Translations under genes and position numbers: made by a program
DNA from: Microcoleus sp. LEGE 07076
GTDB lineage: Bacteria > Cyanobacteriota > Cyanobacteriia > Cyanobacteriales > Microcoleaceae
Length of the DNA: 36,769 bases
Direction of reading: 5' to 3'
NCBI RefSeq assembly: GCF_015207455.1
Contig: NZ_JADEWV010000050.1
Span: 1-36,769 of the forward strand
In this document: positions 1 to 8,973 of the stretch, one piece after another
Position numbering within the stretch: position 1 is the first letter of the stretch
Layout of the letters: every line of letters starts with the position of its first letter
Notes under the pieces: model-generated
Told to the model about the DNA's origin: nothing
Databases searched by the model: none
What the model saw: the letters and a program-made list of their open reading frames with translations, nothing else

Positions 1-454
1 CCTTAATCTCGATCGTACCCGTCACAAATGCCAAAGTCCAGATTCCCCGCCGGGGGTATTCCACCAACACCACGCGGCGAAATTTGTCATTTGAGTTGAG
101 AATTGTTCCCAGCAGTTGTTTGAGGGTTTTGTAAACCGAACCGGCTAGCGGAATTGCTTGCAACAGGCGTTCGCCAAAGTCTAGCAGCCACTTGCCGAAG
201 ATGTTGCGGGCCATTAAACCGATGAGTAAAATGCTCAGCAGGGGTACAGCCAGCCCTACTAACAGATTCAGCAGATTTACCAAAATCGGGTTGAGTCCGT
301 CAAAAGGGTTTATTTGCTTGGGAATTTTGGTAAGAAAATTGATCACCCAACTGGCGACGGTAATTGTCAGCCAGATGGTGGTAGCTAAGGGTATCACTAC
401 CAGCAGACCTGCGATCAGGTCGTTTTTTAAGTCTTGTTTGATGCGTTGGATCAC
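1..454 (-). CDS. DUF502 family membrane protein (3' end beyond window)
   Basis: Reading the minus strand from a GTG at 452-454 gives MIQRIKQDLKNDLIAGLLVV and continues open to the window edge, about 151 residues, so the C-terminus is missing. Two hydrophobic stretches are visible near residues 13-40 and 55-78, followed by a soluble part containing a KTLKQLLG-like segment and a VEYPRRGIWTLAFVTG motif. The motif and the two N-terminal membrane segments are typical of DUF502 proteins, small inner-membrane proteins of unknown function common in cyanobacteria and plants. The GTG is chosen because a strong GGAGGAG lies 12 nt upstream and no in-frame ATG is available. Family assignment is from remembered motifs. 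No function is claimed. Confidence 0.82.
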   Translation of the reverse strand, partial: MIQRIKQDLKNDLIAGLLVVIPLATTIWLTITVASWVINFLTKIPKQINPFDGLNPILVNLLNLLVGLAVPLLSILLIGLMARNIFGKWLLDFGERLLQAIPLAGSVYKTLKQLLGTILNSNDKFRRVVLVEYPRRGIWTLAFVTGTIEIK

Positions 455-678
455 GGGCGATCGACTCTCCTCCTAACTGGCTGCAAATAACGTGAATAAA
501 CCTGAGAGTAAAGCAACTGCACGGGCTTTAGTGAAAGTCGGCATTTTTATTGTCTTCTATCCCACCTTGGCGCGCCCTGGGAGCAGGGAAGAGTTAGGAG
601 GTGGTAACTGTCGTTGTGCTGTACTTTTCTTGTAAAGAATTATTGCAAATTAGTGGCTGTCTTTAATATACGTGACTT

Positions 679-707
679 TTGAAACACTTTACCCCTTTGT
701 ATATTTT
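679..707 (+). promoter_or_regulatory. Sigma70-type promoter candidate for structured RNA
   Basis: TTGAAA at 679-684 and TATTTT at 702-707 are separated by 17 bp. This predicts a start near 712-715, exactly where the 5' strand of the long folded region at 712-881 begins. No start codon with a ribosome-binding site follows closely, which fits a non-coding transcript better than an mRNA. Confidence 0.45.
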
Positions 708-711
708 AAGA

Positions 712-881
712 CAATTTAGCTCGGACTTAACAACTCAGCTCCCTGCGCTGAAACTGCCTTCTTTGGGACGTTTCCCGTAGAAGGCTGCTGGCCTGCTTCG
801 ACAGCACATGAATTAAGGCAGAGCTGGCTATTACAAGAATCCGTGGTTGTTGTACTGCGATCGCGAAAAGGAGGAAAATTG
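712..881 (+). ncRNA. Candidate structured small RNA, 6S-like
   Basis: About 170 nt can be closed by a terminal helix CAATTT (712-717) with AAATTG (876-881), plus CTC (720-722) with GAG (871-873). Inside are CGGA (722-725) with TCCG (840-843), sharing one base with the previous pairing. Then comes an open internal loop (726-735 opposite 827-839), then CAGCTC (736-741) with GAGCTG (821-826). Next is CTGCC (754-758) with GGCAG (817-821); both strands share bases with neighbouring pairings. The tip has two hairpins: GCCTTCT (756-762) with AGAAGGC (779-785), enclosing GGGA/TCCC, and TGCTG (786-790) with CAGCA (802-806). Length, terminal closure and a central open loop resemble 6S RNA, the RNA polymerase-binding regulator (ssaA in cyanobacteria). 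No sequence identity to a known 6S RNA could be checked. It could be another structured RNA. Confidence 0.38.
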
Positions 882-1290
882 AATTTTTGGGAAGGCGAAA
901 AAGCTGCGATCGACAAATCTGAGAGATTTTAGGTTAAATGTTGGTAAAATCCCAGATACTTCTTAAACTATTTGACCCCGCCCAAAAATAAATACTAGCC
1001 CCGACACTCCTGAGCCGAAAGTCTAAAATTTTAGAATTTTGTTCGAGATCCCAGATTCAATGCTGCAAATAAGCTGTACAGCATCTAGATTGTTTGTAGC
1101 AATTGAAGGGGAAAGAGTCCGAGAGGGGGAGATGATTTGAAGATTTTTTGGTTGTTGAAATATACAATGTTTGTTTGCACGACAGCTAAAATTTCAAATC
1201 TCAAATCTCAAATTGATTGACTATCATTTGAAAACACGTAAAATATAGTCAAATTCATGGATGGTGGCGGGAGCCGCTAAAAAATAGCTT
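882..1290. other. Intergenic region, no gene seen
   Basis: This AT-rich stretch precedes the 920-residue protein gene. It holds a short AAATCT-gag-AGATTT hairpin at 915-929 that could weakly terminate the upstream RNA, and three CAAATCT-type short repeats around 1192-1215. The open frames across 481-916 have no convincing ribosome-binding site or recognisable product. Confidence 0.5.
1217..1244 (+). promoter_or_regulatory. Possible promoter of the 920-residue protein gene
   Basis: TTGACT at 1217-1222 and TAAAAT at 1239-1244 are 16 bp apart, placing a start about 40 bp before the ATG at 1291. This is a sequence match only. The start codon itself has no strong Shine-Dalgarno, which is common in cyanobacteria. 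Confidence 0.35.
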
Positions 1291-4053
1291 ATGTTGAATA
1301 CAGCAGGAATGTTTGAAGAAAACCCTATTCAAGGAAATGTTGCGGGTGTTTCAGCGGAAATACCAGACTTATTTGGCCTTAAATTCGATCGCCTAAATCG
1401 GATGAACCAAATTGCAGTCGGCGATACCAATGTTTTATTTGATACCAGCTATGACTTAACTCAAAAACCAGATTTGGCGGCCGCTGCGACTAATAGCCCG
1501 ATCGACCTTTTGTCACAGGGCGTTGACTTTGGCTTCCCGCTCTGGGGAAACAACAATTTTACATTAGATAATAGTAGTCTAACATCCCAGAGCGATATCT
1601 CCGCTCAAATTCAGAGAGACGAACTGACAGGGATGGATTTTGCTGTTGGCGAGTTCGGTAGCCAGCCAGAGCGGACACAATCCCAAACTTCTTCCCTATT
1701 ACCTTCAGAAAAATGGGCGTTCAATTTCAAAGATTACACGATCGACCACCAAGGCTTAAACACCCTCAACATCAAAGTTAGTTACGACTTAAAACCGGGA
1801 ATTACTCAAAACGAATATCCCGATTTTGTGCCAATTTACCAAAGTATTGATAACTTCCTGGTTAACTACCCGAACGAAACCGATGCTTGGGAAAACCTTA
1901 ACAAAAATCTGAGCCAAAAAGTGCTCAACGAAAATCCGGCACTAACAGATGTTACCGTTCAACTCGAAGTTTTGCCAACGGACAGATTGCCCTACGATCG
2001 CACCAGCACAGTTTTTCGCAGTCGTTCCGGTCAACTCGATGAAGATGGTAATTTGTCCTTAAAAGACTACGCAATTAATCATCAAGGATTCAACAAGCTC
2101 AATCTCGATGTTGATTACCAGTACAAACCGGGAATTGCCCAAAATGAATATCTCGATTCCCTGCCAATTTACCAAAGCATTGATAACTTTTTAACCGAGT
2201 ATCCGAACGAAACAGATTTTTGGGAAGTTGTCAATAAAAAGTTAACTCAAAATATCCTCAATGAAAATCCTGCCCTGGCAGCAATTAAGATCGATTTCAA
2301 GGTTTTGCCAAGCCAAAATTTGCCATACAACCGCACCAGCAAAGTTACTCGCACTCAACCCACCAATCCTCAAGGCACATTCCTAGTTGGCAATACCAGG
2401 GGAAATAATGTGCTGCGGTTTGATGGGAATAGCGGCAATTTTGCCGGCGAATTTATTCCAGCGGCGAAAAGTGTCGGTTTGTCCAATCCAGATACAGTTC
2501 TTTTTGGGCCAGATGGCAATGGCGACGGTAAGTCGGACGTTTACATTGCTAGCGGCGACAAACCGGGAAATTCGGGAGAACCGACAGCATCTGCTGTATT
2601 GCGCTATGACGGAGTTACGGGCGAGTATATTGACAGGTTTGTTGCTGATAATCCGAATACGCCGATCGATGAAACTGGCGGATTGTCTCGCCCTTACGGT
2701 TTAGCTTTTGGCCCTGATGGTAATTTTTATGTCAGCAGTTTTTTGACTGACAAAATTCTCCGATACAGCGGCAAAACAGGACAATTTATTGATGTATTTG
2801 CGGAGGGCGATCGCCAAGCGGGAGGATTGAACGGGCCGAACGGTTTACTGTTTGCTCCTGACGGCTATTTGTACGTGACAACGCAGGGGAGTGTTGCTCG
2901 CAACAATCAAGCTGATTATAGCGCAAATTTCCCCAGTCAGGTGCTGCGCTACAACCCGGAAACTAAGCAGTCAACTATCTTTGCTTCGCCCGATCCTTCG
3001 CCTCGGAGTCAGGGATTTGTGAGTCTTTTGGGAATGGCAATCGGGCCGGTTGATGGCGACCTTTATGTGAGCGATTTTGCTAACGATATCAGGCGCTACA
3101 ATTTAAAAAGTGGGGAATTGGTGAATGTTTTATCTACGAATTATACTGATACTTCGCCCAGCAGCAATTATGTAGGTAGTTTGGCATTTTCGCCGATCGG
3201 CAATTTGTTGGCAGTTGGCTTTGACAACCGCGCCAGTGCTAACAATGCGGGCGCTGTTTTGCGGTACGACGGCAAGACTGGCGAACCGCTGCCAATATCG
3301 GGCAGTTCTGATTTTGGTAACAATTCTATTTTTGTCCCTCCCGACAGCAAGCTACAGCGTCCAGTCGGAATTGCTTTCTTTCCGTCGGATGCTCAACTGA
3401 CAGAAAAGTGGAATTTTACACTGGCAAATTACCCGATCGCTCATCAAGGGTTAAACAACCTGAATATTGATGTAAATTATCAGTACAAAAATGGAATACA
3501 AGATTATCAGTATCCTGATTTTTTGCCAATTTACAAGAGCGTTGATAATTTTTTAGCGAACTACCCGAACGAAACAGATTTTTGGGAGATAGTCAACAAA
3601 AATCTGACCCAAAAAGTGCTGACGGACAATCCAGCAATTGCATCGCTGACGGTGAATTTGGATGTTTTACCGACGAACAGCTTGCCTTACGATCGCAGCA
3701 GTACCGTGACTCGCACAGCAGATGGTAAATTGGGTGAAGCGTGGGATTTCCAGATTCCTGATTATGCGATCGAACATCAGGGTTTGAATAATCTGAATAT
3801 AGATGTCAAGTATCAGTACAAACCTGGAATTACCCAGGATGAATATCCCGATTTCGTGCCTATTTACACAACCATCGACAATTTCTTGACTACTTACCCA
3901 AATGAAACGGATTTCTGGGAAATTTTGAATAAGAATTTGACCCAAAAGGTGCTGGCCGAAAATCCGGCTTTGGATTCGCTGCAAATTAATCTGGAGGTTT
4001 TGCCGAGCAACCGATTGCCTTACGATCGAGCTAGTATAGTGTCGATCGCTTAA
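1291..4053 (+). CDS. Beta-propeller protein with four ~105-residue repeat domains
   Basis: The 920-residue product has a non-repetitive start (1-139, no signal peptide or membrane segment). Two copies of a ~105-residue domain follow (about 140-247 and 253-357), then a propeller (about 361-701), then two more copies (705-812 and 816-920). Each copy carries DYxIxHQGLNxLNI, then QYKPGI, then [10 protein letters not shown], and ends LPYDRxSTV. The propeller shows NHL/SMP-30-like units such as [13 protein letters not shown] and [13 protein letters not shown], which usually mediate binding or act as a lactonase-like scaffold. I do not recognise the repeated domain by name. Its order of strands, a helix ([14 protein letters not shown]) and a final strand ([13 protein letters not shown]) recalls T-fold enzymes (FolB/uricase), which is inference. 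Export cannot be decided: there is no RTX repeat or PEP-CTERM tail. Confidence is high that the gene is real, low on function. Confidence 0.85.
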   Translation: MLNTAGMFEENPIQGNVAGVSAEIPDLFGLKFDRLNRMNQIAVGDTNVLFDTSYDLTQKPDLAAAATNSPIDLLSQGVDFGFPLWGNNNFTLDNSSLTSQSDISAQIQRDELTGMDFAVGEFGSQPERTQSQTSSLLPSEKWAFNFKDYTIDHQGLNTLNIKVSYDLKPGITQNEYPDFVPIYQSIDNFLVNYPNETDAWENLNKNLSQKVLNENPALTDVTVQLEVLPTDRLPYDRTSTVFRSRSGQLDEDGNLSLKDYAINHQGFNKLNLDVDYQYKPGIAQNEYLDSLPIYQSIDNFLTEYPNETDFWEVVNKKLTQNILNENPALAAIKIDFKVLPSQNLPYNRTSKVTRTQPTNPQGTFLVGNTRGNNVLRFDGNSGNFAGEFIPAAKSVGLSNPDTVLFGPDGNGDGKSDVYIASGDKPGNSGEPTASAVLRYDGVTGEYIDRFVADNPNTPIDETGGLSRPYGLAFGPDGNFYVSSFLTDKILRYSGKTGQFIDVFAEGDRQAGGLNGPNGLLFAPDGYLYVTTQGSVARNNQADYSANFPSQVLRYNPETKQSTIFASPDPSPRSQGFVSLLGMAIGPVDGDLYVSDFANDIRRYNLKSGELVNVLSTNYTDTSPSSNYVGSLAFSPIGNLLAVGFDNRASANNAGAVLRYDGKTGEPLPISGSSDFGNNSIFVPPDSKLQRPVGIAFFPSDAQLTEKWNFTLANYPIAHQGLNNLNIDVNYQYKNGIQDYQYPDFLPIYKSVDNFLANYPNETDFWEIVNKNLTQKVLTDNPAIASLTVNLDVLPTNSLPYDRSSTVTRTADGKLGEAWDFQIPDYAIEHQGLNNLNIDVKYQYKPGITQDEYPDFVPIYTTIDNFLTTYPNETDFWEILNKNLTQKVLAENPALDSLQINLEVLPSNRLPYDRASIVSIA

Positions 4054-4825
4054 CGTCTATAGCCTTTCTCAGGTTTCTGGAGGTAGATTCCCTCTTCCCA
4101 ATTCCCAATTCCCAATTCCCAATTCCCCATTCCCTCTTCCCTATTACCGAGGATTGTCATATAAATTGTCTGTTGCGATCGCCAACCCGGTTTTTGATTG
4201 AGAGTTCGCACCAATCAGTCTTGGGATAGATGCCTGTATTCCCTGTATTTGATATATAAAATTATGGTGACCAAGAAAGTTAAAAAACCTGGTTGGTGCG
4301 TAAAGGTCGATCGCTCAGACAATTTAAGATTTAAGATTGGCAAATGATATGATTTCCGTTTGATTGACGGTGATTCCTGCGGGTACGGGAAACACAATAA
4401 ACTGTCGCGCATTTAAATTGTATATTCAGGGGGGCGGGAGACATCACTCATGGTTCGATCGTTTTTGACAGACAATTTAAATGCCGCACGCAATAGCTTA
4501 AACTCCCCGCCCAAGATATTGCGGGCGATCTTGGTGAGGATCCAAAGGTATGGATTGCGGGCAAAGCAGTGGGAATTATTTTTTGAACTGGTATGATAAA
4601 AATGTTATTTTGGCTGTCAAGCTGACTTTTGTGCATCGAAGAGGGGCAAAGATAGTTTTTGAGATGAGAGAACTCCGGATGAACCAGCAAAGTGGGGCAG
4701 AGGTTCTAATAGAAAGCAGAGCAATTTTTTATCTTTTTTTATAACCAAGATCGAAATTGAGTGAATAATGGAAGTATTCAAGTAATTTTGATTTAAAAAT
4801 TAAGTAAAAGATATTAAGGAGTTTT
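4054..4825. other. Intergenic region with inverted repeats, no gene seen
   Basis: About 770 bp separate two plus-strand genes. A near-perfect inverted pair, CGCACCAATCAG (4207-4218) and CTGGTTGGTGCG (4289-4300), encloses 70 nt. A perfect 13-bp pair, GCATTTAAATTGT (4409-4421) and ACAATTTAAATGC (4472-4484), encloses 50 nt. CCAAGAT/ATCTTGG forms a further hairpin near 4505-4530. The three open frames of 64-80 codons here lack ribosome-binding sites and recognisable sequence, and I regard them as chance. Confidence 0.55.
4097..4124. repeat. CCCAATT heptad tandem repeat
   Basis: Four exact tandem copies of CCCAATT, flanked by CCCTCTTCC-type degenerate units. The same heptad recurs at 21384-21414 and 21673-21702. 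It is a short tandemly repeated repetitive (STRR) sequence of the type common in filamentous cyanobacteria. Confidence 0.85.
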
Positions 4826-4828
4826 GTG
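4816..4828 (+). promoter_or_regulatory. Ribosome-binding site fixing a GTG start
   Basis: AAGGAG at 4816-4821 lies 4 nt before the GTG at 4826. The spacer is short, but this is the only Shine-Dalgarno in reach, and translation from this GTG begins exactly at the first strand of a receiver domain. Confidence 0.7.
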
Positions 4829-7648
4829 AAAGCGTTAAATATCCTCTTATTAGAAGACAATGCCCTAGATGCGGAAATAGTTGAGGCTTTTTTAGTTGAA
4901 GGCGGTCTCAAATTTTCTCTGCGGTGGGTAGAAACTCGGGAAGACTTTGTTGCAGCAGTGGAAAACCAGTGTTTTGATATTATTTTGGCAGATTATATGC
5001 TGCCTGGTTTTAGCGGGATAGAGGCGCTGTCAATCGCCAGGGCTACTTGTCCGGGAGTTCCGTTTATTTTTGTGTCGGCTACTTTGGGCGAGGAAGTGGC
5101 GATCGAAACTTTGAAAAGTGGTGCTACAGATTACGTTCTTAAACGCAGTTTGACGCGCTTGGTGCCGTCGATCGATCGGGCGCTGCGGGAAGTTCAAGAG
5201 CGACTCGACCGCAAAGCAGCTCAAGCGCAGCAGCAGGAAAGCGAAGGTCGATTTCGGATGATGGCAGATACCGCGCCAGTGATGATTTGGATGTCGGACG
5301 CGGACAAAGTTGGCGATTATTTTAATAAAGTTTGGCTGGATTTTACGGGTCAAACTTTGGCGCAAGAAATGGGCAGCGGTTGGATGGAAAGCTTGCACCC
5401 CGATGACTTGCCAGAATATCTGGATGTTTGCAACAGAGCTTTCGACGCCCGCAGCGAGTACCGTTTCGAATGCCGTCTCAGGCGCTGTGACGGGGAATAC
5501 CGCTGGGTTTTGGGTACGGGCGTACCTCGGTACAGGCCCGATCGCACTTTTGCCGGTTACATCGGTTCTTGCATCGATATTAGCGATCGCAAACAGGCAG
5601 AACAAGAACGCACTGCTGCTTTATCCCGGGAACAAGCAGCTCGCCAGCAAGCAGAAGAAACAGCTAGAGCGCTGCAATCGGCGAACGATCGAATTACTAA
5701 CATTCTCGAAAGCATTACAGACGCTTTTGTAGCCTTCGATTTAAATTGGAACTACACCTATGTCAACCAGAAAGCTCAAGACCTTTTAGGCAAATCACCA
5801 GCCGAACTGCTAGGTAAAAATGTTTGGGAAATATATCCCTGGGCTGTGGATTTACCGTCCTACAAAATGATAGTAAAAGCATTAGCACAAAAGGTGACAG
5901 TCGAGTATGAAGAATTCGTGCCGCCGTGGAAGAAGTGGTTGAAGGTGCGCTTTTATCCGACCGATTCTGGTTGGTCGGCTTACATCCAAGACGTGAGCGA
6001 TCGCAAGCAAGCAGAATCGGCACTCAAAGCCAGTCAAGAAAAGCTGAGAATGTTGGCAGAATCTAACTTGATCGGCATTCTATTCGGCGATGTTGACGGC
6101 GGCATCAGCGAGGCTAACGATGAATTTTTGCGGATGGTGGGCTACACGCGGGAACAGTTGCAGCGCGGGGAAGTCTGCTGGATAGACATGACACCGCCGG
6201 AGTACCTACCGCTAGACGAGAGCAGGATCGCAGAAGCAAAGGCAAATGGCGTTTGCACTCCCTACGAAAAGGAATACGTGCGGCCCGACGGCAGCAGGAT
6301 TTCAGTGCTGTTGGGGTATATTTTGTTGGGGGAAGACCGACAAGAATCTGTGGCTTTTATTCTCGATTTGACCGTTCGCAAACAGTTGGAAAAAGAACTG
6401 CGCGATCGAGCCGAGGAATTGGCGCGGTTAAACCGGATTAAAGACGAGTTTCTGGGAACTTTGTCCCACGAATTGCGGACACCGCTGAATGCGATGCTGG
6501 GATGGACGCAACTGCTGCGCCACCGCACGTTTGACGAAAAAACTACGGTTAGGGCTCTGTCAACGATCGACCGCAATACGCGATCGCTCTCAACTCTGAT
6601 CGAGGATTTGTTGGACGTGTCGCAGATTATTACCGGCCAACTGTCGCTGAATTTGCGGTGGGTGGATTTGATTTCGACTGTTGAGGCGGCGATCGAAACT
6701 CTCGCCCCCGCTATTAGCGCCAAAAATATTGAAATTGTGACGGATTTCGACGAAACAGCAGGGCGGATTTTTGGGGATTCGGGTCGCTTACAGCAGGTGG
6801 CGTGGAATTTGCTGTCAAATGCGATTAAGTTTACTCCCGATGGCGGACAGGTGAGGGTGAGGCTGCAAAAAATGGAGCGCACTTGTGGGACAGCAGAATG
6901 GACTGCGATCGAACATTGCTCGCCGCCTAGTGTGGAAATTGAGGTCAGCGACACGGGAAAAGGGATTACCCAAGAGTTTTTGCCCTATGTTTTCCATCGG
7001 TTCAGTCAAGCTGACAGTTCCGCAGCCCGAGCTTACAACGGATTGGGTTTGGGTTTGGCTCTAGTGCGCCATTTTGTAGAAATGCACGGGGGGACGGTGG
7101 AAGCGGAATCTGCAGGTTTGGGACAAGGAGCGAGCTTTTTGGTGAGATTGCCAATTAAAGCGCGAAACGGCAACGGCGGATTTTGTGTGGCGGAGCTCGG
7201 GGAATGGGCGGTTCGAGAAACTCCGGCGCGAGCAAGGGCTGACATTGAGTCTTTTGTCAGCAGCAACCTTTCGGGAGTACGGGTTTTGGCGATCGACCGC
7301 GACGGAGATTCCCTGGATTTTGTGCGTACAGTGCTCGAAGATTGCGGAGCCTTGGTGGAGACTGCTGTCTCGGGAAAGGAAGCCTTGGAGGCGATGGACT
7401 GGCTGAATCCGAATGTTTTGGCGATCGATCTCTGGATGCAGGCGGAAGATGGAGAGGCTCTGCTGCAGCAAGTGCGATCGCGATCGGGGAACAGAGAAAT
7501 TCCGGCGGTGGCGCTGACAGCGACAGGTAGAGTAGAAGAACGGGTGCGGGCGCTGCAGCAGGGTTTTCAACTTCACCTGTCCAAGCCGATCGATCCTGTT
7601 GAGTTGGTGGCGGTGGTAGCCAGTTTGGCGGCGCGATCGCGATCGTGA
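4826..7648 (+). CDS. Hybrid sensor histidine kinase, REC-PAS3-HisKA-HATPase-REC
   Basis: The 940-residue product is a cytoplasmic two-component kinase with no membrane segment. It opens with an intact receiver (1-125: acidic ED pocket, phospho-acceptor D56 in ILADYMLPG, K in YVLKRS). Three PAS/PAC sensor domains follow (about 140-262, 293-393, 397-520), the first two joined by a Gln/Ala-rich coiled coil. HisKA carries H548 in LSHELRTPLN. The ATPase has an N-box (NLLSNAIKF), DTGKGI and GLGLGLALV. A second receiver (about 815-935) keeps D868 in LAIDLWM and K in LSKPID. Receivers at both ends suggest that it takes phosphate or a signal from one partner and relays onward, probably to an HPt protein encoded elsewhere. 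No PAS ligand can be read from the sequence. The C-terminal half closely resembles the 1644-residue kinase at 15704-20638. Confidence 0.93.
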   Translation: MKALNILLLEDNALDAEIVEAFLVEGGLKFSLRWVETREDFVAAVENQCFDIILADYMLPGFSGIEALSIARATCPGVPFIFVSATLGEEVAIETLKSGATDYVLKRSLTRLVPSIDRALREVQERLDRKAAQAQQQESEGRFRMMADTAPVMIWMSDADKVGDYFNKVWLDFTGQTLAQEMGSGWMESLHPDDLPEYLDVCNRAFDARSEYRFECRLRRCDGEYRWVLGTGVPRYRPDRTFAGYIGSCIDISDRKQAEQERTAALSREQAARQQAEETARALQSANDRITNILESITDAFVAFDLNWNYTYVNQKAQDLLGKSPAELLGKNVWEIYPWAVDLPSYKMIVKALAQKVTVEYEEFVPPWKKWLKVRFYPTDSGWSAYIQDVSDRKQAESALKASQEKLRMLAESNLIGILFGDVDGGISEANDEFLRMVGYTREQLQRGEVCWIDMTPPEYLPLDESRIAEAKANGVCTPYEKEYVRPDGSRISVLLGYILLGEDRQESVAFILDLTVRKQLEKELRDRAEELARLNRIKDEFLGTLSHELRTPLNAMLGWTQLLRHRTFDEKTTVRALSTIDRNTRSLSTLIEDLLDVSQIITGQLSLNLRWVDLISTVEAAIETLAPAISAKNIEIVTDFDETAGRIFGDSGRLQQVAWNLLSNAIKFTPDGGQVRVRLQKMERTCGTAEWTAIEHCSPPSVEIEVSDTGKGITQEFLPYVFHRFSQADSSAARAYNGLGLGLALVRHFVEMHGGTVEAESAGLGQGASFLVRLPIKARNGNGGFCVAELGEWAVRETPARARADIESFVSSNLSGVRVLAIDRDGDSLDFVRTVLEDCGALVETAVSGKEALEAMDWLNPNVLAIDLWMQAEDGEALLQQVRSRSGNREIPAVALTATGRVEERVRALQQGFQLHLSKPIDPVELVAVVASLAARSRS

Positions 7649-7663
7649 ACTGTCCAAAGCCCA

Positions 7664-8917
7664 TTACAATTTCGATATAACTTCTAGAGCTACAGCTTTC
7701 ACTGCATTAATACTTACACTATTACCCAGTTGATAATAAGCTTTATCATCATTAGGATGCAGAATAAAACTATCAAAAAAACCTTGCAACCGCGCCGCCT
7801 CGCGGGGAGTAATCCTGCGGACTCGGTCATGAAAGTAAACTCCCAATCTATTTGCATCGCTGGCCACAATTGTTACCGAAATCTTATTCGGATCGAGAAA
7901 TTTATAAACTTCAAAAGAAAAATTACCGGATACAGGTTTGTATTTATTGTTGTTCCGTTGCAGGTACTTTTTTGTTACCAAGGAATCCAGAATTTCATCA
8001 AGATTGGGGCGAGCAAAAAAAGTAGCTATTTGCTCTTGAGTTAATAGCTTGCCATCTCGGTCAGAGCCAAACTCTTTATTGCGCCTTTTCAAGATAAAAA
8101 GATTCATCAACTCAATTTCGTCTAAACTGCACTTGCCTCGCAAACCCAGTTCCCAAGAATGAATCGAATTGCCGCCGCGATAGTCAATCAACCGGATTCC
8201 GTGCAAGCGATTTAAATCATTATTAACAATTTGTTTCAAAGCCTTGACAAAATCTGGCGAACAATCATATTTTGGGTCGGGATTGTCTTCCAAAATATCT
8301 GCAACCGTGACAAGTTTACTTAACGGGGAAAATAACGATAGCTGTTGGTGGTTACAGGAATAGGAATCTTTTGGGCCTAAGTCAGAAATTAACCCAAATT
8401 GGGGCGAAGCATTTAAAATTCCGACTAGATAAACTCGGACGCGGTTCTGAGGTAAGTTAAAGTTAGAACTGTTGAGTAAAAAGCAATCGAAGCTGTAACC
8501 TCGGCTTTTGATTTCGTTCTTAATTGTTTCGAGGGTTCTGCCGCCGTCGTGGCTGACAAGCCCCCGCACGTTCTCGAAAATAAATGCTTGAGGTTTAGCG
8601 GTATCAATCAGCCTCATTATTTCAAAAAATAGAGTGCCTCTGGTATCGCCAAAGCCTGCTTTTTTGCCAGCAGCGGAGAAAGACTGACAGGGGAATCCTG
8701 CTAGTAAAATATCGTGTTTTGGTAGTCGCTCAATTAGTCGAATGTCGCCTAAAGGTGTATCGGCAAAGTTTTTGTGGTAAACTAATTGAGCGTCGGGATT
8801 AATTTCGCTGCTCAACACGCATTCTGTTGCCAGATTCAAGGACCGAGCGGCTTCTTCAAACGCTAATCTCATGCCGCCTATTCCTGAGAATAAGTCAATA
8901 AAACGGATTTTTGGCAT
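7664..8917 (-). CDS. DNA (cytosine-5-)-methyltransferase of a type II R-M system
   Basis: The 417-residue product transfers a methyl group from S-adenosylmethionine to cytosine C5 in a specific target. Visible motifs are I (FIDLFSGIGG, residues 6-15), IV with catalytic C77 in GFPCQSFS, VI (ENV, 115-117), VIII (QNRVRVYLVG, about 157), IX (RRITPREAARLQGF) and X (YYQLGNSVS). The target-recognition region lies between VIII and IX and is long, about 150 residues. It contains a stretch that looks like a winged helix (KLLTQEQIATFF). The ATG at 8917 puts motif I at the usual distance. A GTG at 8950 would add 11 residues and shorten the gap to the upstream gene to 23 bp, and cannot be excluded. It is co-directional with and downstream of a probable restriction endonuclease. 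Target site unknown. Confidence 0.93.
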   Translation of the reverse strand: MPKIRFIDLFSGIGGMRLAFEEAARSLNLATECVLSSEINPDAQLVYHKNFADTPLGDIRLIERLPKHDILLAGFPCQSFSAAGKKAGFGDTRGTLFFEIMRLIDTAKPQAFIFENVRGLVSHDGGRTLETIKNEIKSRGYSFDCFLLNSSNFNLPQNRVRVYLVGILNASPQFGLISDLGPKDSYSCNHQQLSLFSPLSKLVTVADILEDNPDPKYDCSPDFVKALKQIVNNDLNRLHGIRLIDYRGGNSIHSWELGLRGKCSLDEIELMNLFILKRRNKEFGSDRDGKLLTQEQIATFFARPNLDEILDSLVTKKYLQRNNNKYKPVSGNFSFEVYKFLDPNKISVTIVASDANRLGVYFHDRVRRITPREAARLQGFFDSFILHPNDDKAYYQLGNSVSINAVKAVALEVISKL

Positions 8918-8973
8918 AATAATAACTTTAGTTAGTTTAGATTTGAACACAATTTCTTCAGTATACCATCTCT

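Noticed and set aside
491-634. 47-codon GTG-started frame on the plus strand upstream of the DUF502 gene
   Set aside because: No ribosome-binding site, no recognisable sequence, and it lies in the leader region of a divergent gene.
716-916. 66-codon minus-strand frame across the structured region
   Set aside because: The base pairing and plus-strand promoter explain the sequence better; the peptide has low-complexity Ser/Thr content and no start signal.
4097-4124. Heptad arrays as CRISPR or an origin with DnaA boxes
   Set aside because: The 7-bp units have no spacers and do not match TTATCCACA-type boxes. Similar heptads occur in several unrelated gaps.
4448-4744. Two overlapping open frames of 64 and 80 codons on opposite strands
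   Set aside because: Neither has a ribosome-binding site or known motif. They cover each other and a region with inverted repeats.
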